NCBI RefSeq assembly: GCF_007846085.1
Contig: NZ_VOEJ01000003.1
Coordinates: forward strand, 310,001 to 374,000
Origin: Mucilaginibacter pallidiroseus
GTDB lineage: Bacteria > Bacteroidota > Bacteroidia > Sphingobacteriales > Sphingobacteriaceae
Direction of reading: 5' to 3'
DNA: 64,000 nucleotides
In this document: positions 18,358-27,465 of the stretch, piece by piece
Position numbering within the stretch: position 1 is the first letter of the stretch
Layout of the letters: each line of letters begins with the position of its first letter
Notes under the pieces: model-generated
The model's input: only the letters and a program-made list of their open reading frames with translations
Told to the model about the DNA's origin: nothing
The model's database searches: none
Position numbers and translations under genes: made by a program

Positions 18358-19719
18358 TTATTCGGATATATACTTGTTGTCAATTTGCTTGTTGGCTTTG
18401 GCACCTAATTTTTTCACTTTTTCTGCAGTAATGGTAAGGTTTCCGCGTCCGTCGGTTAATTTATTTAGTGCCTTATCATAAGCATCCTGGCTTTGCTTAA
18501 TGTTTTTGCCAATGCTTTCCATATCACCAACAAAGCCAACAAACTTATCATACATTTCGCCGCTAAGTCGTGCTATCTCGAGCACGTTACGGTTTTGGCG
18601 CTCCTGTTTCCAAATGCTGGCAATGGTGCGTAATGTGGCCAGTAAGGTACTTGGGCTTACAATTACTACACGTTTATCCCAGGCATCGCTAAATAAATCA
18701 ACATCCAGTTGCACGGCAAAGCTAAAGGATGATTCGATAGGTACAAACAAAAGCACAAAATCGGGCGAGTTCACCTGGTACAGGTCATGGTAATTTTTCG
18801 AGGATAAACCATGCACATGGCTGCGTATAGATTCGATATGCGCCTTAGAAAATAGTTTGCGTTCATCGTCCGTTTCGCAATTAACCAAACGCTCATAGGC
18901 AATCAAGGATACTTTCGAGTCAATGATAAGATGCTTATCATCCGGCAGATCAATAATTACATCGGGTTGCAGGCGTATTCCGTCAACGCTACTAAGGCTT
19001 GCCTGTATGCGGTATTCCCGGTCGCGCACAAGTCCGCTGCGCTCCAGCACTTTCTCCAATATTACTTCGCCCCAGTTGCCCTGCTTTTTATTGTCTCCTT
19101 TAAGCGCTTTTGTAAGGTTTGATGCCTCGGTACTTATCAGTTGATTCAGTTCCATCAGCTTGCCTATTTCGCCCCTTAATACATTGCGTTCCGCGGCCTC
19201 GGCATTGTAAACTTTTTCTACTTTAGTTTCAAATGCCTTGATGTTCTCTTTTAGCGGATTAAGAATAGAATCGATATTCAGCCGGTTTACATCAGTAAAT
19301 TCTTTTGATTTTTCTTTAAGCAATCGTTCAGCAACGTTTTCAAACTCACGCTGAAAGTGAAGTCGCGTTTGCTCTATCTCCTGCTTTTGTTCTGCAAGCT
19401 TTTCCTGCTGGGCCTTGAAGTATGATCTTGATGATTCCAACGATTGATTAGCCTGTGCCAGTTGGCTACGCTCGTATATAAGCTCATCAAGCAAGCGTGC
19501 TTGCTCATCTTTGAGTAAGCTGGTGATATTTTCTTTTTCGGCCATCAAACCAATGGCTCGCTCTTCTGCTTTTGCCAAAGCAATTTTCAGGGAACCATTT
19601 TCGCTTTGAAGAGATGCAAATTCGTTAGCGGTAATACTTGATGCAGGTTTACGAAGTATAAAGTAGAATGCAAGCGCAGTTATAATTACACCTGCTAAAA
19701 CAAAAATAGCTACGTCCAT
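18358..19719 (-). CDS. rmuC: DNA recombination protein RmuC
   Basis: 453 residues. An N-terminal membrane anchor (residues 3-21) is followed by a long coiled coil (about 35-150) and then the RmuC nuclease-like domain, with KKQGNWGEVILEKVLERSGL, the block LPDDKHLIIDSKVSL and VVIVSPSTLLATLRTIASIW. RmuC limits inversions at short inverted repeats in E. coli; the domain is related to the PD-(D/E)XK fold. Confidence 0.92.
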   Translation of the reverse strand: MDVAIFVLAGVIITALAFYFILRKPASSITANEFASLQSENGSLKIALAKAEERAIGLMAEKENITSLLKDEQARLLDELIYERSQLAQANQSLESSRSYFKAQQEKLAEQKQEIEQTRLHFQREFENVAERLLKEKSKEFTDVNRLNIDSILNPLKENIKAFETKVEKVYNAEAAERNVLRGEIGKLMELNQLISTEASNLTKALKGDNKKQGNWGEVILEKVLERSGLVRDREYRIQASLSSVDGIRLQPDVIIDLPDDKHLIIDSKVSLIAYERLVNCETDDERKLFSKAHIESIRSHVHGLSSKNYHDLYQVNSPDFVLLFVPIESSFSFAVQLDVDLFSDAWDKRVVIVSPSTLLATLRTIASIWKQERQNRNVLEIARLSGEMYDKFVGFVGDMESIGKNIKQSQDAYDKALNKLTDGRGNLTITAEKVKKLGAKANKQIDNKYISE

Positions 19720-19777
19720 TTTGATAAAAATATTAGCAAAACGAAGGTAGCTATTTTAATATTGCTAATAAAGCGAT

Positions 19778-20023
19778 TTAGGGTTGAGTTTTAGTAGTGT
19801 CTTTCGGCATGTTTGTGGTACCCTGACCCATTCCTGTAGAATCCTTACCGCCAGTCTCCGTGGGAGTAACAGGCAAAGTTGCACTGTCTGAAGGGTTTTG
19901 GTTGCCTACATGTGTTTGGGCTGTATCAGTGGTACTATCACCGCTGCCGGCAGATCCCGACCCTTTACATGCTGCAATACTGATAGTGGCAATTGCGAAT
20001 GCATATACAAATAGCTTTCTCAT
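19778..20023 (-). CDS. Small Ser/Thr/Gly-rich lipoprotein, paralogue 1
   Basis: 81 residues. A signal peptide ends IAAC, a lipobox with Cys at residue 19, followed by a disordered tail rich in Gly, Ser, Thr, Asp and Pro. It shares layout and short motifs (a block like TxVGNQNPSDSA, and TTNMPKDTTKTQP near the end) with the gene three bases upstream, so the pair probably arose by duplication. No function can be assigned. Confidence 0.7.
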   Translation of the reverse strand: MRKLFVYAFAIATISIAACKGSGSAGSGDSTTDTAQTHVGNQNPSDSATLPVTPTETGGKDSTGMGQGTTNMPKDTTKTQP

Positions 20024-20026
20024 AAA

Positions 20027-20278
20027 TTATGGTCTTGATGTGGTAGTATCAACTGTTGGCTTAGCAGCGCCGTTACCTGTGGTTCCGGTATCCGTACCAC
20101 TGGTACCAGCCTGCGGCGGCGAATTTTTACCTTCTTGTAAAGCACTATCTGCCGGGCCGGAATTACCTATATTGGTTTGCCCGGAATCTGCCTGTGCACC
20201 ACCTGTTTTAGGGCTGCTGCTGCACGCCGAGGTAGATAATATTATAGCCATAGCTAAAATGCCAGTTAAGTGCTTCAT
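20027..20278 (-). CDS. Small Ser/Thr/Gly-rich lipoprotein, paralogue 2
   Basis: 83 residues. Signal peptide with lipobox STSAC (Cys near 19) and then a low-complexity Gly/Ser/Thr/Asp tail. The block TNIGNSGPADSA lines up with THVGNQNPSDSA of the downstream paralogue. Three bases separate the two genes, so they are co-transcribed. Function unknown. Confidence 0.7.
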   Translation of the reverse strand: MKHLTGILAMAIILSTSACSSSPKTGGAQADSGQTNIGNSGPADSALQEGKNSPPQAGTSGTDTGTTGNGAAKPTVDTTTSRP

Positions 20279-20367
20279 ATATTAAATACAATTGGCATAT
20301 TTGCATGTTTCAATTAATTTGAATAAATGTAAGTTATATACAAGCCCATCTGTTATATGCCCTTAAA

Positions 20368-21654
20368 CTACTTACAAAATTTGGTCAGATTAGATGAAGC
20401 ATCTTTGTTACCTAACTCGATTGCTTTTTTGAAATCTGCACAAGCCCCAGCATCGTCCTTTAAATAGTGCTTGGTCAGTCCTCTGCCATTGAAGGTATCT
20501 CCGTCTTTAGGATTAAGCTCTACAGCTTTATTGTAATCTGCTAATGCGCCATTAAAATTCTCCAGTAAACGTTTAGCCAGTGCGCGATTATACCAGGCAT
20601 CTGTGTACTTAGCATCAAGCGAAATAGTAACATCTAAATCAGTTATTGAATTAGCATAATCTTCCATGTTCAATTTTGATGTCCCGCGCTTAAAATACCC
20701 GTCCGGATCTTTTGGAGCAAGCAAAATATATTGTGAATAGTCATCTACAGCGTCAGCATAATTGTTTAACCTATCGTTTGCTATGCCGCGGTTATAGTAA
20801 GCAATATCGTATTTCGGATCAAGTGTAATGGCTTTAGTAGCATCAGCAACTGCACCATCATAATCTTCCAGATCATATTTGGTAAGACTTCTTGAATTAT
20901 AGGCCGATACGTATTTGTCATCAATAGAAAGCGTTTTATTATAGTCATCTAAAGCGCTTTTATAATCTTCAAGATATCGTTTTGAGTTACCTCTGCGGTA
21001 ATATATATCCGGGTCATCAGGAGTAATAGTGGCCGCAAGGTTAAAGTCTTCAATTGCGGCTTTGTAATTTTTTGAAAGATGTTTTGCAAAACCCCTGTTA
21101 TAAATAGAACCTGCAGCTTTTGGATTAAGCTTTACAGCTGCATCATAATCTGCAATAGCACCTTTGTAATCTTCCAGATCTTTTTTTGCAATGCCACGTT
21201 CATTAAAAAAATCTGCATCAGTGTTTCTTAGCGCTATAGCTTTATCAAAATCAAGTATAGCTTCTTTAAGCTGTTCGAGCTTTCGTTTGGCTATGCCCCT
21301 GTCATAGTATGCAATTGGCCCTTTAGGATTTATTGTGATGGCCTTTGTGTAATCTTCAATAGCACCTTTGTAATCGTCGTTAATGTATTCTTTTGCCAGT
21401 CCTCTCTCTATATATGCATCCTCATAATTTTGATTGAGCTTTATCGCCTCAGAAAAATCAGCCACTGCTCCAGAATAATCTTTCAAACCATATTTGGCAG
21501 CAGCACGTTTGTAAAAATTAACGGCTTCAGGTTTTTGATGAATTAATTTGCTGTAGTACTTAACGGATGAAGCATACTTAACGCTATCGGTTTTTGAAGC
21601 TTGAGCTTGTGATAGCACAGGAATAAATAAAAAAGGGATTAATAAACGTTTCAT
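20368..21654 (-). CDS. Exported TPR-repeat protein, paralogue A
   Basis: 428 residues. An export signal (residues 1-19, ending SQAQA) is followed by about eleven tetratricopeptide repeats of 34 residues, with the Sel1/TPR-like consensus A-x-x-D-(Y/F)-x-x-A-I-x-L-(N/D)-P-K-x-x-x-A-(Y/W)-x-x-R-G-x-A-K. A C-terminal block DDAGACADFKKAIELGN is typical of this group. Likely a periplasmic or outer-membrane scaffold for protein contacts. Paralogue B lies 20 bases upstream in the same orientation. Confidence 0.87.
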   Translation of the reverse strand: MKRLLIPFLFIPVLSQAQASKTDSVKYASSVKYYSKLIHQKPEAVNFYKRAAAKYGLKDYSGAVADFSEAIKLNQNYEDAYIERGLAKEYINDDYKGAIEDYTKAITINPKGPIAYYDRGIAKRKLEQLKEAILDFDKAIALRNTDADFFNERGIAKKDLEDYKGAIADYDAAVKLNPKAAGSIYNRGFAKHLSKNYKAAIEDFNLAATITPDDPDIYYRRGNSKRYLEDYKSALDDYNKTLSIDDKYVSAYNSRSLTKYDLEDYDGAVADATKAITLDPKYDIAYYNRGIANDRLNNYADAVDDYSQYILLAPKDPDGYFKRGTSKLNMEDYANSITDLDVTISLDAKYTDAWYNRALAKRLLENFNGALADYNKAVELNPKDGDTFNGRGLTKHYLKDDAGACADFKKAIELGNKDASSNLTKFCK

Positions 21655-21674
21655 TTGTGTGGTTTGGGTTATTA

Positions 21675-22964
21675 TTAGTTGTTACAAAGCAGCTTTACCT
21701 TTTCAGCTGCACCTGTATTGCCGAGTTGTGCACTAAGTTTGTAATCGGCGCAGGCGCCAGATATGTCATTTAATTTTTCCTTTGCAAAACCACGATTGTT
21801 AAGTGCATTTTGATAATTAGGATCAATGGCAAGCGCTTTTGTGTAATCTTCAATGGCTGCTTTATAATTTTCTAAAAAACGTTTAGCAACTCCGCGATTA
21901 TTGTAGGCATCTACATTTTTAGGTTCTAATTTTATAGCGATGTCAAAATCGTTAACAGCATTTTGAAAATCTTCTAAAAAGATTTTTGCATTACCACGTT
22001 TAAGGTATCCATCGGATGAGTTTGGTACCAAAATCAGGTATTTACTGTAATAATCTACCGCGCTATTAAAATCTTTTAGGGCAGTATTTGCCAAACCAAG
22101 GTTGTAATAAGGGGCGCTAAAGTTAGGGTTAATAGCAATTGCTTTATTTGCATCCTCAATTGTACCCTCGTAATCTTCCATCTGATACTTGGAAAGAGCG
22201 CGGTTGTTGTATGCGTTAGCATATTTCGGGTCAATTTCTATAGCCTTTGTATAGTCAAAAATAGCACTGCCATAATCATTTAGTTGGCGTTTTTCGTCGC
22301 CGCGGGTGTAATACGCTGCTGCATATACCGGGTTTATGTTAATTACTTTATCGAGATATATGATGGCCGTTTTATGGTCATTTTTTACCGAGTAAATAAG
22401 CGCCAAATTAAAATGAGGCATATAGTTACCGCTATCTAAGGCAATACTTTTCTTATAGTCGGCAATTGCCCCAATAAAATCGTCGAGGCGCTTTTTGATA
22501 ATGCCACGCTCATTGTAAGTGCTGGCAAAATTAGGTTCCAATTGAGCAGCCTTGTCAAAATCGGTAAGGGCCGGTTTGTTTTCCTCAGTGAGGCGATAAA
22601 CTATACCACGGTTATAATAGCCGATATAATTGGCTGGTTGCATATCAATATAGCGAGAGTAAGTAATTATGGCAGCTTTGTAATCGTTTTGTATTTGCTT
22701 GGTTCTGCCTAATTCGAGCACTGCTTTGCTGTCATTTGGGTCTAATTCGGCTGCTTTGCTGTAATCTGCAGCGGCCCCGGTATAATCTCCAAGATTAAAT
22801 TTTGCTACTCCCCTTTTTAGGTAAGCGCCGCCTTCATTAGGTTGTTTTCCGATTATACCTGTAAAGTATTTAATACTGCTGTTGTATTTTACACTATCGG
22901 AGTGTGAGATTTGCGCCACTGCCAGCATTGGTAGTAACGCCAGTGACAATAGTAATTTTTTCAA
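21675..22964 (-). CDS. Exported TPR-repeat protein, paralogue B
   Basis: 429 residues, nearly the same length and layout as paralogue A: signal peptide ending AVAQ, then about eleven TPRs and the same type of C-terminal block (ISGACADYKLSAQLGN). The first codon is TTG in a frame that begins with KKLLLSLALLPML, a normal signal peptide, so a non-ATG start is accepted. It is the first gene of the tandem pair. Confidence 0.85.
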   Translation of the reverse strand: MKKLLLSLALLPMLAVAQISHSDSVKYNSSIKYFTGIIGKQPNEGGAYLKRGVAKFNLGDYTGAAADYSKAAELDPNDSKAVLELGRTKQIQNDYKAAIITYSRYIDMQPANYIGYYNRGIVYRLTEENKPALTDFDKAAQLEPNFASTYNERGIIKKRLDDFIGAIADYKKSIALDSGNYMPHFNLALIYSVKNDHKTAIIYLDKVININPVYAAAYYTRGDEKRQLNDYGSAIFDYTKAIEIDPKYANAYNNRALSKYQMEDYEGTIEDANKAIAINPNFSAPYYNLGLANTALKDFNSAVDYYSKYLILVPNSSDGYLKRGNAKIFLEDFQNAVNDFDIAIKLEPKNVDAYNNRGVAKRFLENYKAAIEDYTKALAIDPNYQNALNNRGFAKEKLNDISGACADYKLSAQLGNTGAAEKVKLLCNN

Positions 22965-23036
22965 TTGCTTAAAGTATAGGAGTTAAAGCAACTAATATAA
23001 TTATCAAAAACAATTTTATGGTTAAAAGAAACAGAA

Positions 23037-23516
23037 TTATTGCGCCTTCTCTACCCTAAGGCCCACATCGCTAACATCATGCAGGGGGTTGTCGCGCATG
23101 TTTTGTTCTATTTCGAAATGATAGGTGCCGGCAACCGGAAACTTATATTTTGTACGTAGTGGCAGTTGATAGCTGTAGAGGTTGCCGCTGCCGCTGCCAA
23201 GCCATTCGCCGTCGGCATTGGCCAATTTAAATTCATAGCGTGTAGTAGCTACCTTTTTTTTGTTGGCCGAAGTTTGCTTAAGCAATATAAAAATGTTGGA
23301 GTATTTATATGTGCCGCCTACACGCAGGTTTAAATACAAGTTGTAAGGCTTGGATGTATCGTCGATCTTAACATCAAACTTAACCCTGTTAATGTACGAC
23401 CAATTGTGGTTTGACACTTCCCGGCTATCATCAATAACCATCGACGGATCGGTACAGCCCTGCATCAACAATGCAAGGGCTGCCATACATCCGTAAATTA
23501 GTTTTAAAGCGCGCAT
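23037..23516 (-). CDS. gldH: Gliding motility lipoprotein GldH
   Basis: 159 residues. Signal peptide with lipobox MQGC (Cys at residue 21), then a beta-sandwich with the GldH-type features: DVKIDDTSKPYNLYLNLRV, YKYSNIFILLKQ and GTYHFEIEQNMRDNPLHDVSDVGLRVE. GldH is needed for gliding in Flavobacterium, and homologues occur in non-gliding Bacteroidetes. Its start directly follows the ricT stop, so it belongs to the holB-ricT-gldH operon, an arrangement I recall in related genomes. Confidence 0.9.
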   Translation of the reverse strand: MRALKLIYGCMAALALLMQGCTDPSMVIDDSREVSNHNWSYINRVKFDVKIDDTSKPYNLYLNLRVGGTYKYSNIFILLKQTSANKKKVATTRYEFKLANADGEWLGSGSGNLYSYQLPLRTKYKFPVAGTYHFEIEQNMRDNPLHDVSDVGLRVEKAQ

Positions 23517-25019
23517 TTATTCAGGCTTTGCCGGGCTTTCGCCGCGGTTTGGATTGTTGTTATTATTGTTTGGCCTTGGGCGGTTGCGCCTGTTGTTGCG
23601 GTTATTACCCTGCCTTTCACCACTGCCTTCCGGGCGCTGGCCCTGCGGCTGCCCTTCGGGGCGTGCCTGCTGTTGCTTGTTGGCATCATTTCGCTGTGGC
23701 TGCTGTCCTTCAGGACGGGCACCTTGTTGCCGGTTACCATCGCGGTTACCGCCCTGCTGGCGGTTTCGCTGAGGTTGCTGCTGGCCATCGGGCCTTGGGC
23801 CTTGTGGCTGTTGGCGGGTTTGCCCCTCAGGGCGATTGCCTGCCTGCTGCTGCCCGCCTTCGGCCGGCTTGTTGCCACGATTTTTATTTTTATTGCGGCT
23901 CTTATTTTTGTTGTTATTGTTGTTACGGCGTTCGTCAAGGCGGGTTAAGCTATCCTGACCAACAACGTTTTCGTAATCCAATACCCTTGCCGGTTTAACA
24001 TCCTGCTCAACAGGCTGGCCAAGATCCGGAGGCAAAACACCTTCGCGGTTCATTTGCTGTATCTCTTTTACTTTGGCTATTGGCAGTGGAACCCATGATT
24101 CCTCGCCATGAAAGCTAAACCACATCATTTTTTTAAAGATGTCGGTTTTTTGTAGGCGGGCATCACCTTTCTCAGTTCTAAGCACGTTTACGTTATCTGG
24201 GATGTGTTTAAGGGCATCCATGTAAGTATCCAGCTCATAGTTGAGGCAGCATTTTAACTTACCGCACTGGCCGGCCAGCTTAAGCGTATTTAATGAAAGA
24301 TTTTGATAGCGGGCAGCAGCCGTTGATACCGTTTTAAAATCTGTTAGCCAGGTACTGCAGCAAAGTTCGCGGCCGCATGAGCCAATTCCACCAAGGCGGC
24401 TTGCTTCCTGGCGCATACCAATCTGGCGCATCTCTATACGAATCCTAAAAGCCTCGGCCATTTTCTTGATCAGTTCCCTGAAATCTACACGGCCTTCGGC
24501 CGTATAATAAAATGTTGCCTTGGTTTTGTCGCCCTGGTAATCAACGTCGCTTATTTTCATCGACAGGTTCAGGTCAAGCGCCAGCGTACGGGTTTTGTGC
24601 ATGGTTTCCCATTCCAACCCCTTTGCTATCTGCCATTTGTCTACGTCGGCAGGTGTGGCACGACGGTAGATTTTTTTAGCAACGTCAGCCTCTTTTACGT
24701 GGCGTTTATGCATTTGCATACGCACTAACTCGCCTGTTATAGACACGTGGCCAATATCGTAACCACCGGTAGTAGTTTCAACCGCCACAAGGTCACCTGC
24801 CTCGAGATATATATTATCAACGTTATTGTAAAACTCCTTTCTCGAACCCTTAAATTTAACTTCAACTATCGAAAAAGGCTTATAATTTATTGGCATATCC
24901 ATGTGTGATAGCCAGTCGTGAACATCCAGTTTGCTGCATCCGTTGGTGGCACATGAGCCATTACTTTTGCAGCCTGCAGGTGTGCAACCGCCACCTGTTG
25001 AGCAACTTCCGCATCCCAT
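23517..25019 (-). CDS. ricT: PSP1/RicT (YaaT)-family protein with Cys-rich N-terminus and low-complexity tail
   Basis: 500 residues. The first 30 residues carry eight cysteines (MGCGSCSTGGGC and onward). The central PSP1 domain (about 45-330) has the conserved Cys clusters SCGRELCCSTW and CGKLKCCLNYELD; RicT in Bacillus joins a RicA-RicF-RicT Fe-S complex acting on RNase Y. The last about 130 residues are Gln, Asn, Arg, Gly and Pro with repeated RPEGQ/RPDGQ units. The tail creates long open frames on the opposite strand that should not be called as genes. Starts three bases after holB. Confidence 0.88.
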   Translation of the reverse strand: MGCGSCSTGGGCTPAGCKSNGSCATNGCSKLDVHDWLSHMDMPINYKPFSIVEVKFKGSRKEFYNNVDNIYLEAGDLVAVETTTGGYDIGHVSITGELVRMQMHKRHVKEADVAKKIYRRATPADVDKWQIAKGLEWETMHKTRTLALDLNLSMKISDVDYQGDKTKATFYYTAEGRVDFRELIKKMAEAFRIRIEMRQIGMRQEASRLGGIGSCGRELCCSTWLTDFKTVSTAAARYQNLSLNTLKLAGQCGKLKCCLNYELDTYMDALKHIPDNVNVLRTEKGDARLQKTDIFKKMMWFSFHGEESWVPLPIAKVKEIQQMNREGVLPPDLGQPVEQDVKPARVLDYENVVGQDSLTRLDERRNNNNNKNKSRNKNKNRGNKPAEGGQQQAGNRPEGQTRQQPQGPRPDGQQQPQRNRQQGGNRDGNRQQGARPEGQQPQRNDANKQQQARPEGQPQGQRPEGSGERQGNNRNNRRNRPRPNNNNNNPNRGESPAKPE

Positions 25020-25021
25020 AA

Positions 25022-26167
25022 TTAATTCGGTATATAATGAATCCCCGCGGGGAGTGTTTTAAAATGTAAAATTTTTATAATCTGCAAAGATACGTCTAAA
25101 AATAAGATTTTAGGGTTAGCGTTGCGTTCTATATGATAGTGGGCTTTCTCAAGCTCCGTTATTATTGCCTGTGCCTGTGGTATATTCATTACCGAGGCCA
25201 TTTTGGTAGCAGTTTCTTTTTCATGGGCAGGAAGCTTAACCATTGCTTCGGCCCCTGCAAGTATTAAACAGCATTCGCGCAAAAAGCTTATACCATACCG
25301 CATAAAATTTTTTTGGTTTTCACGACCCATTTTGGCGGCCTGATCTGTAAAGCTTAAAGCCTCCGATCCTTTATTTGAGAAACAGCTGCGCAACCATTGT
25401 ACAAACAATGTATGGTAACTTTTAGTATCCTGCTGCAGCATTTGCAGGGCTTCGGTCATGTTGCCATTGCTCAGGTAAGCAATTTCGGCTGCAGCCGTTT
25501 CTGTTTGATTATGCTTTGAAAGTAACTCGCTTTTAATGTCGTCAAAATTAAGGCAAGGCACTTTTATAAGCTGCGTTCGCGACAGGATGGTATTTAGTAT
25601 TTGATCTTGATTTTGCGCAACAAGCAGGAACAGTGTGTTTGGCTGCGGCTCCTCAATAACTTTTAATAGCGAATTACCTTCTTTATCCAGGTACTCTGGC
25701 AGCCAAAGTATTAATATTTTATACTCCGACTCAAAGGGTTTAAAGCTGAGCTTTTTTATAATCTGGTGGCACTCGGCAATGTTAATGTTAGCCTGTTTGT
25801 TTTCGGCATCCAGGTAACCACGCCAGGTATCAAGATTTAAGTATGGGTTGGCTGTGAAAGCGTCGCGCCACTGCTCAATAAAGGTAAGTGCAGTATCGTC
25901 TTTATGTTTAGCAAAAAATGGATACGAGAAGTGTAGATCCGGATGCATCAGTTTTTGATATTTCCGGCATGATGCACATACTCCGCATGAATCATTAGGT
26001 TGTTTATCCTCGCAGGATACATACTGGGCATAAGCCACAGCCAAGGCAAGGCTGCCACTACCTTCGGGCCCCAAAAACAGCTGCGCATGGCTAACCCTGT
26101 TCTCTGTTACAGAGTTGATTAACCTTTGCTTTACTGCTTCCTGCCCTATGATATACTTAAATTGCAT
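25022..26167 (-). CDS. holB: DNA polymerase III delta' subunit
   Basis: 381 residues from the ATG at 26167; an upstream TTG at 26176 adds three residues. Clamp-loader AAA+ fold: the sequence FKYIIGQEAVKQRL opens the domain, zinc-binding cysteines occur in CEDKQPNDSCGVCASC, and SLLKVIEEPQPNTLFLLVA and ILSRTQLIKVPC are characteristic. The P-loop reads GPEGSGSLALA and lacks the Lys, as expected for delta', which does not hydrolyse ATP. It heads the operon with ricT and gldH. Confidence 0.92.
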   Translation of the reverse strand: MQFKYIIGQEAVKQRLINSVTENRVSHAQLFLGPEGSGSLALAVAYAQYVSCEDKQPNDSCGVCASCRKYQKLMHPDLHFSYPFFAKHKDDTALTFIEQWRDAFTANPYLNLDTWRGYLDAENKQANINIAECHQIIKKLSFKPFESEYKILILWLPEYLDKEGNSLLKVIEEPQPNTLFLLVAQNQDQILNTILSRTQLIKVPCLNFDDIKSELLSKHNQTETAAAEIAYLSNGNMTEALQMLQQDTKSYHTLFVQWLRSCFSNKGSEALSFTDQAAKMGRENQKNFMRYGISFLRECCLILAGAEAMVKLPAHEKETATKMASVMNIPQAQAIITELEKAHYHIERNANPKILFLDVSLQIIKILHFKTLPAGIHYIPN

Positions 26168-26205
26168 TTGGTGCAAGGTAATTATTAGATATGATATTTA
26201 AGATA

Positions 26206-26292
26206 TGAGATTTGAGACAGGAGACCCTTTTACCCTATCTTTGACTAAATATCTCAAATGAAATGGTGATTTATCTCATGTCTCAAATCTCA
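26206..26292. repeat. Intergenic palindrome between holB and ruvX
   Basis: TGAGATTTGAGACA (26206-26219) is exactly complementary to TGTCTCAAATCTCA (26279-26292), and pairing extends imperfectly outward (GATATNNGAT-like flanks). The hairpin has a 59-base loop. It lies between two divergent genes. Confidence 0.7.
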
Positions 26293-26312
26293 CATCTAAT
26301 ATCTGCAAAGCT

Positions 26313-26723
26313 ATGCGCGTAATGGCCTTTGACTACGGTACAAAACGCATCGGTATTGCCGTTACAGACCCTATGCAAATCATTGCGACAGGTTTAGATA
26401 CCATTCATCCAATAAAGATTGTTGATTACCTGAAAAAATACATGCAAAACGAGCAGGTAGAACGCTTTGTAGTTGGAGAACCCAAGCAAATGGATAATAC
26501 GCCTTCGCAATCTGCGCAGCATGTAAGGGGTTTTGTAACGCTGCTTAAAAAGAACTTCCCTGATGTGCCCATAGAGATGCTCGACGAGCGTTTCACCTCA
26601 AAAATGGCATCGGCTGCGATTGCGCAAAGCGGCATGGGAAAAAAAGCAAGGCAAAGCAAAGAACTGGTTGATACTGTATCGGCAGTGATATTATTACAAA
26701 GCTGGATGGAAACTAAGTTTTAA
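26313..26723 (+). CDS. ruvX: Putative pre-16S rRNA nuclease / Holliday junction resolvase RuvX (YqgF)
   Basis: 136 residues with the RNase H-like YqgF fold: MAFDYGTKRIGIAVTDP at the start, VVGEPKQMDN centrally, MLDERFTSKMA and a C-terminal VDTVSAVILLQSWME. The three acidic residues (D in FDYG, E in LDERF, D in VDTVSA) fit the catalytic set. It acts in 16S rRNA 5'-end processing; a resolvase role was an early proposal. Confidence 0.92.
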   Translation: MRVMAFDYGTKRIGIAVTDPMQIIATGLDTIHPIKIVDYLKKYMQNEQVERFVVGEPKQMDNTPSQSAQHVRGFVTLLKKNFPDVPIEMLDERFTSKMASAAIAQSGMGKKARQSKELVDTVSAVILLQSWMETKF

Positions 26724-26811
26724 TATGCGATTATAAATTAATTCTCATACCCCAAAATTGCATTCATATACAAGCAGTTAAGCTGCAAATAGATCATTAA
26801 ATCATTTTCTT

Positions 26812-26819
26812 TATCTTTG
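26812..26819 (+). promoter_or_regulatory. Candidate -7 box of the O-methyltransferase gene
   Basis: TATCTTTG matches TAnnTTTG and ends only four bases before the ATG at 26824. If used, the message would be nearly leaderless. No TTTG is seen 19-21 bases upstream, so support is modest. Confidence 0.35.
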
Positions 26820-26823
26820 CCCG

Positions 26824-27462
26824 ATGGAAATTCTTGATCCATCCCTGCAAGGTTACCTTGATAGCCATTGCGATGCAGAGCCCGAAGCGCTGCAAAAAAT
26901 CAACAGGGAAACGTACTTAAAAATGCTGAAACCCAATATGCTATCGGGCCATTACCAAGGCCGCGTACTAAGCATGTTGAGTAAAATTATGCAGCCGAAA
27001 CTCATTTTAGAGATAGGCACTTTCACTGGCTACTCGGCCATTTGCCTTGCAGAGGGGTTGGCTGAAGACGGCGTTTTACATACCATTGAAGCGAACGCCG
27101 AATATGAAGAAATGCTTAATTCACACTTTGCACTCACAAATGTTGATAAAAAAATTAAGCTGCATATTGGCCCTGCAGATGCCGTATTGGCTGATTTACA
27201 GGAAAATAATTTTGATGTTGTATTTATAGATGCTGATAAACGAAATAATTTTACCTACTTTGAGTTAGTAATTGATAAAGTAAGATCCGGAGGGATAATA
27301 ATAATTGATAATGTTTTGTGGAAAGGAAAGGTTTACGGCACCGAGAAAGACGCCGATACCAAAAGTTTTCGCAAACTAAATGAACAAATAGCTGTTAACA
27401 CACAGGTCGAAAAACTTATTCTACCTGTTCGTGATGGCTTGATGATCATCAGAAAAAAGTAA
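26824..27462 (+). CDS. Class I SAM-dependent O-methyltransferase
   Basis: 212 residues of the caffeoyl-CoA/catechol O-methyltransferase family. SAM-binding motif I is LEIGTFTGYSAICLAEGL, the acidic ribose-binding residue is in HTIEANAEYEEML, and the metal site appears in VFIDADKRNNF and GGIIIIDNVLWKG. Substrate unknown; these are often broad. The glucosaminidase gene begins four bases after the stop. Confidence 0.9.
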   Translation: MEILDPSLQGYLDSHCDAEPEALQKINRETYLKMLKPNMLSGHYQGRVLSMLSKIMQPKLILEIGTFTGYSAICLAEGLAEDGVLHTIEANAEYEEMLNSHFALTNVDKKIKLHIGPADAVLADLQENNFDVVFIDADKRNNFTYFELVIDKVRSGGIIIIDNVLWKGKVYGTEKDADTKSFRKLNEQIAVNTQVEKLILPVRDGLMIIRKK

Positions 27463-27465
27463 ATT

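Noticed and set aside
23471..23998. Long frames opposite the ricT tail
   Set aside because: They are the antisense of Gln/Asn/Arg repeats; composition is an artefact of the repeated codons.
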